This document shows positions 32,803-40,533 of a stretch of DNA of 64,000 nt, in pieces. Location of the stretch: NCBI RefSeq assembly GCF_003234855.1, contig NZ_QKTO01000006.1, forward strand, positions 124,001 to 188,000. The letters are read 5' to 3'. How positions within the stretch are numbered: position 1 is the stretch's first letter; each line of letters starts with the position of its first letter. The notes under the pieces were generated by a model. It was not told the origin of the DNA, made no database searches, and saw only the letters and a program-made list of their open reading frames with translations. Source of the DNA: Curtobacterium sp. MCBD17_032 (lineage in GTDB: Bacteria > Actinomycetota > Actinomycetes > Actinomycetales > Microbacteriaceae). The translations under genes were made by a program, and so were the position numbers.

Positions 32803-33729
32803 CTACTGCTCCGCCGCGATGAGGGGCCGGAGCGTCCGGTGGGCGATCCGGAGACCTTCGAGGACCTTCACGTCCTCGCCGCCCCAGAGCGGGTCCTCGT
32901 GCTCGACCGACAGTGTGCCGTCGAACCCGGCCTCGTAGAGCCGGTCGACCACGCGGGGCCAGTCGACGACCCCGCGGCCGGGGACGCGGAAGCGCCACCA
33001 GCCCATCTCCCACGGGTCGTCCCCCTTGTCGACCTTGCCGAAGAAGCCGTACTCGTTCCGCCGCTCGGGGAACAGCTCGACGTCCTTCGCCTGCGCGTGC
33101 ACGATGTGCTCGGCGAACGGCAGGATCGTCTCGACCGGGTCGATGCCGATCCACGTCAGGTGCGACGGGTCCCAGTTCAGCCCGAAGCCGAGTCCGGTGA
33201 CCCACTCCCAGAGCTCGGGTGAGTACGCGATGTTGCCCGGGTAGCCGTCGGGATGCCAGCCCTCCATCACGCAGTTCTCGATGATCAACCGGACGCCCCG
33301 CTCGCCGGCGTAGTCGACGAGTTCGGGCAGCACCCGGTCGCCCTCCGCCATGTTCTCGCGCACGGACTTCGTCGTGTCGCGGCCGATGAACGTGCCGACG
33401 TAGGGCACGCCGAGCAGCTGTGCGGCGTCGATCGCGTGCTCGAGGTGCCTGCGGACCTCCTCGCGGCGGGCGTGGTCCTGGTGCAGGTTGTTCTCGTAGT
33501 ACGCGAGCGCGCTGATCTCCAGACCGGTGCGGTCGAGCAGCTCCCGGGTCGCCTGCGCGTCCTCGTCCGTGAAGGTGGCGACCGGCAGGTGCGCGGCCTC
33601 GAAGTCGCGACCGCCGGTGCCGGGCCAGACCGCCACCTCGAGCCGCTCGTATCCCTCGGCGCTCGCGAACTCGGCGATGCGTGCCAGGTCCCACCCGGGC
33701 AGGCACGCGGTCAGCATCCCCAGCTTCAT
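32803..33729 (-). CDS. sugar phosphate isomerase/epimerase (xylose-isomerase-like TIM barrel)
   Basis: A 308-residue AP-endonuclease-2-type TIM barrel, as in sugar epimerases and inositol-pathway enzymes. Metal-binding residues are visible in LIIENCVMEGW (Glu), LNWDPSHLTW (Asp/His), HAQAKDVELF and SVEHEDPLW (Glu). ATG 33729 follows the strong site GGAGGGAGAT and overlaps the stop of the preceding dehydrogenase by four bases. Pairs of this enzyme with a Gfo/Idh/MocA dehydrogenase are typical of inositol or ketosugar breakdown; the actual sugar is unknown. Confidence 0.9.
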   Translation of the reverse strand: MKLGMLTACLPGWDLARIAEFASAEGYERLEVAVWPGTGGRDFEAAHLPVATFTDEDAQATRELLDRTGLEISALAYYENNLHQDHARREEVRRHLEHAIDAAQLLGVPYVGTFIGRDTTKSVRENMAEGDRVLPELVDYAGERGVRLIIENCVMEGWHPDGYPGNIAYSPELWEWVTGLGFGLNWDPSHLTWIGIDPVETILPFAEHIVHAQAKDVELFPERRNEYGFFGKVDKGDDPWEMGWWRFRVPGRGVVDWPRVVDRLYEAGFDGTLSVEHEDPLWGGEDVKVLEGLRIAHRTLRPLIAAEQ

Positions 33730-34943
33730 CGGATCTCCCTCCAGGCGCTGTCGCCGGCGCTGGCGACCACGGTGTCGATGATGCGCGCCGAACGGGCACC
33801 GTCCGCGAAGGTCGGGAGCCCCTCGGGTGCGGTGCCGGTCGTGACGGCGGTGTAGGTGTCGGAGACGAACGCGGCGAACGCGTCGACGTAGCCCTGCGGG
33901 TGTCCGGACGGCACGACCGCCAGGCGCCGCTGGTCCGGTGCGCCCTGTGACGGGTCGCGGACGACGATCTGCGCCCCGGTCTCGTTGCCGAACCAGGCGG
34001 ACTCGGGCTGCTCCTGGTCGAACGCGGCCGACCCGAGCGTGCCGTCGACCTCGAACCACAGGCGGTTCTTCCGGCCGGCGGACACCTGCGAGATGACGAC
34101 GTTGCCGATCCGGCCGCTGCCGGTGCGGAACGTCGCGACCGCGGTGTCCTCGGTCGTCACCTCGGCCCGTTCGGTCGTGTCGGCGATCGGGTCGGGGTCG
34201 GGTGTGCCGGAGAACGACGTGCCCGAAGCCGCCGGTCGTGTCGGGTGGACGATGTCGGTGACGGCGCTGACCGAGGCGAACGGCTCACCGGTGACGAACT
34301 CGACGAGGTCGCACCAGTGCGAGCCGATGTCGGCGAAGGCGCGGGACACGCCACCGGCGCCGGAGTCGACCCGCCACGAGGACGCGTCCGAGTCGAGCAT
34401 CCAGTCCTGCAGGTAGTGGCCGTGCACGGCGAGGACCCGGCCGAGTTCCCCGGCGGCGATGCGGGATCGGATCTCCCGCACCATCGGGTGGTACCGGTAC
34501 ACGAACGGCACGGTCGCGACGACCCCGGCGTCGGCGGCGGCCCGCTCGAGTTCACCGGCCTGTGCGGCGGAGACGGCGAGTGGCTTCTCGCACACGACGT
34601 TGATCCCGGCACGGACGAGCGCGAGCGTCTGGGGGTGGTGCTGGTCGTTCGGTGTGCAGACGTGCACGACGTCGGGCCGGTCGGCGATGACCGCGTCCAG
34701 GTCGTCGTACCCGCGGTCGAGCCCGAGCTGTGCGGCGACCTGCTCGGAGCGCTCCCGGTTCCGTCCCAGGACCCCGAGCACCTCGGCACCCGCGGCCCGC
34801 GCGGCCCGGACGTGCACGGCGGCGATCATCCCGGTGCCGACCACGGCGACCCGGAGTCGTCCGCCGTCGCGGGACCCGGACCGCGGCGGTCCGGCCGGCT
34901 GCTGGTCCACGTCGGGCGCGTGCCCGGTGCCCTTTGTCGTCAT
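33726..34943 (-). CDS. Gfo/Idh/MocA family oxidoreductase
   Basis: A 405-residue NAD(P)-dependent dehydrogenase. The Rossmann fold shows VAVVGTGMIAAVH, the conserved Lys lies in CEKPLAV and the catalytic His/Asp in DIGSHWCDLVEF. A 30-residue Gly/Arg/Ser-rich N-terminal extension precedes the fold. It is the first gene of a two-gene operon with the epimerase (ATGA overlap) and most likely oxidises or reduces a hydroxyl of the sugar or inositol that its partner isomerises. GGGAG 5 nt before ATG 34943 supports the start. It is divergent from zwf with 103 bp between. Confidence 0.9.
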   Translation of the reverse strand: MTTKGTGHAPDVDQQPAGPPRSGSRDGGRLRVAVVGTGMIAAVHVRAARAAGAEVLGVLGRNRERSEQVAAQLGLDRGYDDLDAVIADRPDVVHVCTPNDQHHPQTLALVRAGINVVCEKPLAVSAAQAGELERAAADAGVVATVPFVYRYHPMVREIRSRIAAGELGRVLAVHGHYLQDWMLDSDASSWRVDSGAGGVSRAFADIGSHWCDLVEFVTGEPFASVSAVTDIVHPTRPAASGTSFSGTPDPDPIADTTERAEVTTEDTAVATFRTGSGRIGNVVISQVSAGRKNRLWFEVDGTLGSAAFDQEQPESAWFGNETGAQIVVRDPSQGAPDQRRLAVVPSGHPQGYVDAFAAFVSDTYTAVTTGTAPEGLPTFADGARSARIIDTVVASAGDSAWREIR

Positions 34944-35033
34944 GGTGCTCCCTCGCGCCGTGTCGACGCTCCTGCACGTCGGCACCGCCACCACCGTAGC
35001 GGGCGGACGCGGCCGTGTTCGGGAGCCGGTGAG

Positions 35034-35039
35034 TACGGT
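35034..35039 (+). promoter_or_regulatory. -10 box of leaderless zwf transcript
   Basis: TACGGT ends 7 nt before ATG 35047. Confidence 0.5.
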
Positions 35040-35046
35040 CTGGGGC

Positions 35047-36468
35047 ATGGCGAGCCTCCAGACCACACTGCTCATCCTCGGAGCCAGCGGCGACCTGTCC
35101 AAGCGGTTGCTGCTCCCCGGCCTCGCGACGCTGCTCGACGTCAAGGACGACTGGGAGATCCAGCTCGTCGGCGCCGGCGTCGAGGACCTGTCCGACGCCG
35201 ACTGGAAGCACCTCGTGCACGAGGCGTTCGAGAACGCCCAGGCGTCGAAGAACGAGGAGGACGAGGGCGCGACCGGCGAGGGGCGACTGTCCCCGCGCCT
35301 CCAGGCCGTCGTCGACGGCTCCTCGTACCGCAAGGCCGACGTCACCGACGCCGACGACCTGCGGACCCTGCTCGGCGACTGCGAGCACGACCCGGCGATC
35401 TACTTCGCGCTGCCGCCGGCCGTCACCGAGAAGAGCTGCGAGCAGCTCGCCCACATCGACCTGCCGTCCCGGACACGGCTCGCGCTCGAGAAGCCGTTCG
35501 GCACCGACGCCGAGAGCGCCGAACACCTCAACGCCCTGCTGCACTCGTTCCTCCCCGAGGAGCGTATCCACCGGGTCGACCACTTCCTCGGCCGGTCGAC
35601 CGTGCTCAACCTGCTCGGCCTGCGGTTCGCCAACCGGATCATCGAGCCGCTGCTGTCCTCGCAGCACGTCGCGCGCGTCGACATCGTCTACGACGAGACC
35701 CTCGGCCTGGAGGGGCGTGCCCGGTACTACGACAAGGCCGGTGCGCTCGTCGACATGATCCAGAGCCACCTGCTGCAGGTGATGGCCGTCGTCGCGATGG
35801 AGGCCCCCGCCTCGATCGACGCCGACGACCTCCGCACGCAGAAGGAGCTCGTGCTCCGCGCCGTCCGGCCCTGGGGTGGGGACGTCGAGGCCGCGGGCAA
35901 GCGCGCCCGGTACACCGCCGGGACGGTGGGGGACCGGTCGATGCCGTCGTACGCGGACGAGGAGGGCGTGGACCCCGCACTCGGCACCGAGACGTTGGCG
36001 CAGCTGAAGCTCGAGATCGCGAACTGGCGCTGGGCCGGCGTGCCGTTCACCCTGCGTTCCGGCAAGGCCCTCGGGAAACAGCGCCGCGAGATCCTCATCA
36101 CGTTCAAGGACTCGCCGCACGTGCCGAACGGACTGACCGGCGCCGTCCAGCCGGACCGGCTCTGCATCTGGATCGCCCCGGACGAGATGCAGCTCGAGCT
36201 CAACGTGAACGGCCCGGGTGACCCCTACACGATCGACCACACCGCCCTGACGACGACGTTCAACCCCGGACGCTTGAGTGCGTACGGCGAGGTGCTCGCC
36301 GGTGTCCTGGAAGGGGACGCCACCCTGTCGGTCCGCGGGGACAGTGCCGTGCAGGGGTGGAAGGTCGTCGAGCCCTTCCTCGCTGCCTGGCGTGCGGGGA
36401 CGACCCCGCTCGACGAGTACGCGGCCGGATCTGGCGGGCCGGACAGTTGGGACAACGTCGACAGCTGA
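35047..36468 (+). CDS. zwf: glucose-6-phosphate dehydrogenase
   Basis: Oxidises glucose-6-phosphate to 6-phosphogluconolactone, yielding NADPH at the entry to the pentose phosphate pathway. The 473-residue protein has the nucleotide motif LGASGDLSKRLL at the N-terminus, ALEKPFG, and the substrate/catalytic motif RVDHFLG (usually RIDHYLGK). It stands alone, outside a tal-tkt-opcA cluster, and lacks the usual KE after the active-site motif (GRSTV here), so it is probably the secondary G6PDH paralogue seen in many actinobacteria. A terminator follows. Confidence 0.92.
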   Translation: MASLQTTLLILGASGDLSKRLLLPGLATLLDVKDDWEIQLVGAGVEDLSDADWKHLVHEAFENAQASKNEEDEGATGEGRLSPRLQAVVDGSSYRKADVTDADDLRTLLGDCEHDPAIYFALPPAVTEKSCEQLAHIDLPSRTRLALEKPFGTDAESAEHLNALLHSFLPEERIHRVDHFLGRSTVLNLLGLRFANRIIEPLLSSQHVARVDIVYDETLGLEGRARYYDKAGALVDMIQSHLLQVMAVVAMEAPASIDADDLRTQKELVLRAVRPWGGDVEAAGKRARYTAGTVGDRSMPSYADEEGVDPALGTETLAQLKLEIANWRWAGVPFTLRSGKALGKQRREILITFKDSPHVPNGLTGAVQPDRLCIWIAPDEMQLELNVNGPGDPYTIDHTALTTTFNPGRLSAYGEVLAGVLEGDATLSVRGDSAVQGWKVVEPFLAAWRAGTTPLDEYAAGSGGPDSWDNVDS

Positions 36469-36518
36469 CCGAGCGGGTCTGCTGACCGCGTTCAGCAGCT
36501 GACCGGGGTCGCCCGGTG

Positions 36519-36557
36519 CGAAGAGGTGGTGCCGTCTGCGGACGGGCCACCTCTTCG
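36519..36557 (+). terminator. terminator of zwf
   Basis: An 11-bp perfect stem (CGAAGAGGTGG with CCACCTCTTCG) with an inner CCGTC/GACGG stem, followed by TCGTTCCC. Confidence 0.8.
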
Positions 36558-36626
36558 TCGTTCCCGGGGCGTGACCGCCAGCGTGATCCCGGCGCGGCTG
36601 CGCCGCTCGGCTTCCTGCATGGCACG

Positions 36627-36662
36627 TGATATGTTGGGTATACGAAATGTCGCACATCGTGC
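36627..36662 (+). promoter_or_regulatory. A+T-rich promoter island of the DUF5819 operon
   Basis: A short stretch much richer in A+T than its surroundings, with the extended -10 TGATATGTT (36627-36635), the palindrome GTATAC and the inverted pair CGCAC/GTGCG. It lies 40-75 bp before the DUF5819 start, leaving a leader with the ribosome-binding site AGGAG at 36691. Confidence 0.5.
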
Positions 36663-36702
36663 GCATGCCCACGATCAGATCCCGAGCAGCAGGAGAGACC
36701 CC

Positions 36703-37515
36703 ATGTCCGACAACCCGATGCCGCGTGCGCTCAAGCGCCGACCGGTCGTGAGAGCAGTCATGGTGCTCCTCGCCCTGGTCACGGCGTTCCACGTCTTCGC
36801 ACAGTTCCTCTGGATCGCGCCGGCCTCCCAGCTGCGCACGCTGATCCCGGGGGACTTCCTGACGTCCTGGCAGATCCCGTACTTCGGGCAGTCCTGGTCC
36901 GTCTTCGCCCCCGACCCCATCAACGGGAACTACGTCTACAAGATCCGCGCCGTCGTGCGCGACGACTCAGGCGAACGCGTCACCACGAAGTGGATCGACG
37001 CCACCGACGCCGAGTACGCCGGCGCGAAGCACCACCTCCTCCCGGCACGGGCGACGAGCCTGGCGTCGGAGCAGGCCACGAACTACAAGAACGCCTGGGA
37101 CGAGCTCACCGAGGACCAGAAGGCCGTCGTCGCCGAGCACTACTGGAAGGGCGACGACTGGAAGGCCCGTTTCGAGGGCAAACTCCGCGCAGCGAGCGGC
37201 GACGACCAGGACGCCGTCGCGAAGGCCAACGCGTTCATCACCGCGAACGCCTTCACCGACGCGTACGCCACCCAGGTCGCACGCGCGGTGTGGGGCGACG
37301 GCGTCGACTCCGTGCAGTGGGACATCTACCGCCAGAACGTGACGCCGTTCGCGGACCGCCACGAGGAGCACCCCACGCCGGAGCCGAAGCAGAAGGCCCC
37401 CACCGGCTGGCGCGGCCTCTTCACGATGCCCGAGCAGAACGAGCAGGACTTCGCCGAGACCTTCACCCGCTGGGTGGACGCGTCCGGCCAGCACGACGCG
37501 ACCGAGGTGCACTGA
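36703..37515 (+). CDS. DUF5819 family membrane-anchored protein (SdpA-like)
   Basis: A 270-residue protein with one N-terminal membrane helix (about 16-38) and an extracellular domain containing FGQSWSVFAPDP, the hallmark of the DUF5819/SdpA-like group (WxxFAPxP). The rest is acidic/aromatic with no enzyme motif. ATG 36703 follows AGGAGAG by 7 nt. The next gene, an HTTM protein, starts one base after this stop. In Bacillus, SdpA and the HTTM protein SdpB together mature the SdpC killing peptide; here the same pair occurs, but I see no SdpC-like gene. Confidence 0.85.
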   Translation: MSDNPMPRALKRRPVVRAVMVLLALVTAFHVFAQFLWIAPASQLRTLIPGDFLTSWQIPYFGQSWSVFAPDPINGNYVYKIRAVVRDDSGERVTTKWIDATDAEYAGAKHHLLPARATSLASEQATNYKNAWDELTEDQKAVVAEHYWKGDDWKARFEGKLRAASGDDQDAVAKANAFITANAFTDAYATQVARAVWGDGVDSVQWDIYRQNVTPFADRHEEHPTPEPKQKAPTGWRGLFTMPEQNEQDFAETFTRWVDASGQHDATEVH

Positions 37516-37516
37516 C

Positions 37517-38968
37517 ATGACGAACGCCATCACGACCACCGCTCAGCGCACCGTCGGCACCATCCGGTCGCTCGTCGGCCAGGCGCTGCAGATCGTCCTC
37601 GCCGTCCTCACCCGCGGGTGGGGCACCGCCGAGCACTGGCTGCTCGACTCCAAGAAGGCGCAGTACGGCATCTCCGTCACGCGCATGCTCATCGGCGTGC
37701 ACGGCATGCTCATCATCGCCGCCAACTTCAGTACCCGGTACTACGCGTTCGGCGCCGGCTCGTTCTGGGACGGGCAGCACGCCTACCCCGGCAGTGACTT
37801 CGCCCGCATCTGGGTGTTCAGCTGGTTCCCGTTCATCGGGGCGAGCAACGGCGGTTTGACGTTCTCCCTCGTCGCGCTGTTCGTCCTCGCGCTGCTCGTG
37901 GCGCTCGGCTGGCGCACGAAGTTCGTGCTCCCCGTCTACGGCGTCTTCTTCGTCTCCTGGATGGAGATGAACGACCTGCTGTCCGACCAGTCGGACAACA
38001 TGCTCCGGATGGTGATGATCTACATGCTCTTCGCCGACTCGTCCATCCGCCTGTCGCTCGACGCCCGCCGCCGGACGCGGTCGCACGCTGCGCTCCGCAC
38101 CTACGCGCACCGCGTCGCCGCCGTCCGGCCGTACAACAACCTGCTCCACAACCTCGTGCTCGTGGTGATGACCCTGCACGTCGGGTTCGTCTACATGTCC
38201 GGCGCGCTCTACAAGGCGCAGGGGCAGACCTGGGCGAACGGCTACGCGGTGTACAACCCGCTGCACGTCGACCGCTTCTCCACCTGGCCCGAGCTCGCCG
38301 ACGCCGTGACCTCGTGGGGCCCGGCCGTGGTCGCGATCTCGTGGGGCACGATCATCGTCCAGATGATGTTCCTGCCGATGCTCATCAACCGGGTGACGCG
38401 CATCCTGGCGCTGCTCGCGATCATGGGCTTCCACCTCGGCATCGGCTTCTTCATGGGGCTGCCGTTCTTCTCGCTCGCGATGATCGCCATCGACGCGATC
38501 TTCATCCGCGACACCACCTGGAAGCACCTCGGGCGCGCGGTCCGCTCGGCCTGGCAGAGCGCCGTCGCGTCCACCCCCGGCCGGGAGGTCCGTCCCGCCG
38601 CCGCCACGTCGGTCACGTCCGCGAGTGGCCCGATCCCGACGGGTGCGGCTGCGGTCACGACATGCACCTGTGCAACGCACCACCACGCTGCGGTCCAGCC
38701 GGACCCGGCGTGGGTCGGGGCACCGACCACCTCGAGCAAGGAATCCGACCCGTCCGCCGCCGAGGACGCGAGCGCGGCCTTGGCGCAGGTCGAGGCCGTT
38801 GACCGACCCGCGACGCCGGACGGCGGTGGGACGACCGCGAGCGGGACTGCCCGTCCGGAGGCGCGCGTCGGCTCGGACGAAGCGACCGGAGCGCAGGAGG
38901 CGAGCGACGAGACGGAGTCGGACCGGGCCTCCCGACCGTCGTCCGAACTCGTGACGGAGCACGCGTGA
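37517..38968 (+). CDS. HTTM-domain (vitamin-K carboxylase-like) membrane protein
   Basis: A 483-residue polytopic membrane protein of the HTTM family (horizontally transferred transmembrane domain; relatives are SdpB and vitamin-K-dependent gamma-carboxylase). About eight helices span 45-340, with the family motif MSGALYKAQGQTWANGYA and FHLGIGFFMGLPFFSLAMI. The last 140 residues are disordered and contain an unusual Cys/His knot CTCATHHHA. It sits one base behind DUF5819 and overlaps the flavoprotein gene by four bases, so the three form one operon. The modified substrate is unknown. Confidence 0.88.
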   Translation: MTNAITTTAQRTVGTIRSLVGQALQIVLAVLTRGWGTAEHWLLDSKKAQYGISVTRMLIGVHGMLIIAANFSTRYYAFGAGSFWDGQHAYPGSDFARIWVFSWFPFIGASNGGLTFSLVALFVLALLVALGWRTKFVLPVYGVFFVSWMEMNDLLSDQSDNMLRMVMIYMLFADSSIRLSLDARRRTRSHAALRTYAHRVAAVRPYNNLLHNLVLVVMTLHVGFVYMSGALYKAQGQTWANGYAVYNPLHVDRFSTWPELADAVTSWGPAVVAISWGTIIVQMMFLPMLINRVTRILALLAIMGFHLGIGFFMGLPFFSLAMIAIDAIFIRDTTWKHLGRAVRSAWQSAVASTPGREVRPAAATSVTSASGPIPTGAAAVTTCTCATHHHAAVQPDPAWVGAPTTSSKESDPSAAEDASAALAQVEAVDRPATPDGGGTTASGTARPEARVGSDEATGAQEASDETESDRASRPSSELVTEHA

Positions 38969-40371
38969 CGGCGTACGTCGTCGGGTCCGGGCCCAACGGG
39001 CTGGCCGGCGCGATCGTCCTCGCGCGCGCCGGACTGGACGTGACCGTCCTCGAGTCCCACTACCGCGTCGGCGGGGCGCTCGGGTCGGCCGAGCTCACCG
39101 AACCGGGCCTGGTGCACGACCTCGGCGCGTCGTTCCTGCCACTGGCCGTGCGCTCCCCGTTCTTCCAGTCGCTCGACCTCGAGGCGCTCGGCGTCCGCTT
39201 CCGCCACGCGCCCGTCGAGCTCGCACACCCGCTCGACGACGGCAGCGCCGGCGTGCTGCACCGCGACCTCGGCGCCACGGCGGAAGGACTCGGCGCAGAC
39301 GGAGCGCTCTGGCGCAACGTCCTCCAGCCGTTCGTCGACCGCTTCGACGACCTGCTCGAGGACACGATGCGGCCGATGCTCCGCGTGCCGAGGCACGGGC
39401 CGCTCACCGCGCGGTTCGGGGTGCTCGCCGCGCGCTCGGCCGTCGACTTCGGCCGCACCTTCCGGACCGAGCAGGCCCGTGCGCTCTGGAGCGGCATCGC
39501 GGCGCACGCGACCACCGACCAGGCGGCTGCGTTCTCCTCGGCGGTCGGTCTCATGCTCGCCACAGCGGGCCACGCCACCGGCTGGCCGGTCGTCGAGGGC
39601 GGCGCGCAGGTGCTCACCGACGCGCTCGTCCGGAAGCTCCGGCAGCTCGACGGGCGCATCGAGACCGGTCGGACCGTCACCGACGTCCGGGACCTGCCGG
39701 ACGCCGAGGTCGTCCTGCTCGACGTCGCGCCGTCCGCCGCGATCGGGATCCTGCACGACGGGATCCCCGCGAAGCGCCGCCGCGCCTTCAGCAGCTACCA
39801 GCACGGTCCGGCCGCGTACAAGGTGGACTTCGCCGTCGACGGCGGCATCCCCTGGCGGAACGAGGACTGCAAGCGAGCCGGGGTCGTGCACCTCGGCGGC
39901 GCGGCAGACGAGGTCGCGTCCACCGAGGCGTCCGTGGTCAGCGGGCGCTCGGCGCGCAAGCCCTTCACGCTCGTCGGGCAGCAGTCCCTCGCCGATCCCG
40001 GCCGTGCCCGCGGCAGCCTCCAACCGGTGTGGGCGTACGCACACGTGCCGTACGGCTCCGTCCTCGAGCACGAGCACCGCATCGTCAAGCAGATCGAGCG
40101 GTTCGCCCCCGGGTTCCGGGACCGTGTCGTCGCCACCCACATCACGAGTGCGATGGGTCTTGCGGCGGCGAACTCGAACTTCGTCGGCGGGGACATCAAC
40201 ACCGGGGCGAACACCTTCGCTCAGCTCATCGGGCGCCCGACCGTCGGCAGGAACCCCTACGCGACCGGCGTCACGGGCGTCTACCTCTGTTCTGCCGCGA
40301 CACCGCCGGGGCCAGGCGTGCACGGCATGAGTGGCGTCAACGCTGCCGAGGCCGCGATCCGCCACCTCTAG
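38965..40371 (+). CDS. FAD-dependent oxidoreductase, phytoene-desaturase-like
   Basis: A 468-residue flavoprotein of the CrtI/PYROXD2/retinol-saturase type. The dinucleotide motif is YVVGSGPNGLAGAIVLARAG with the acidic end VTVLES, and the C-terminal FAD motif is YLCSAATPPGPGVHGMSGVNAA. It is not a carotenoid gene by context: no crt genes are near. GTG 38965 overlaps the HTTM stop (GTGA). Because HTTM carboxylases need a reduced quinone, this enzyme may act as their redox partner; that is inference. Two hairpins follow. Confidence 0.88.
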   Translation: MTAYVVGSGPNGLAGAIVLARAGLDVTVLESHYRVGGALGSAELTEPGLVHDLGASFLPLAVRSPFFQSLDLEALGVRFRHAPVELAHPLDDGSAGVLHRDLGATAEGLGADGALWRNVLQPFVDRFDDLLEDTMRPMLRVPRHGPLTARFGVLAARSAVDFGRTFRTEQARALWSGIAAHATTDQAAAFSSAVGLMLATAGHATGWPVVEGGAQVLTDALVRKLRQLDGRIETGRTVTDVRDLPDAEVVLLDVAPSAAIGILHDGIPAKRRRAFSSYQHGPAAYKVDFAVDGGIPWRNEDCKRAGVVHLGGAADEVASTEASVVSGRSARKPFTLVGQQSLADPGRARGSLQPVWAYAHVPYGSVLEHEHRIVKQIERFAPGFRDRVVATHITSAMGLAAANSNFVGGDINTGANTFAQLIGRPTVGRNPYATGVTGVYLCSAATPPGPGVHGMSGVNAAEAAIRHL

Positions 40372-40381
40372 CTCCACGACT

Positions 40382-40409
40382 CCGGACCAGTTGCCATCGA
40401 CTGGTCCGG
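40382..40409 (+). terminator. terminator of the DUF5819-HTTM operon
   Basis: A perfect 10-bp stem (CCGGACCAGT with ACTGGTCCGG), 8-nt loop, 10 bp after the stop. A second G+C-rich hairpin (40411-40444) follows directly. Confidence 0.7.
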
Positions 40410-40533
40410 CCCGGGCGAGGGCGCGGCAACGCCCTCGGCCCGGGGAACCTCCGCCGGTGATGTGCGTCGGCGGCGATTCACGACGGCACGGGACCAGGCA
40501 TGGTCCGTGTCGCTGACCAAAGGAAAGCATTAC

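Noticed and set aside
37463..38962. A 499-codon minus-strand frame over the HTTM gene
   Set aside because: It is Arg/Gly/Asp-rich without domains. The plus strand encodes a clear membrane protein.
38965..40371. Carotenoid phytoene desaturase (crtI)
   Set aside because: The fold is of that family, but no crtB, crtE or other carotenoid genes are near and the gene is locked to DUF5819-HTTM, so I give only the family.
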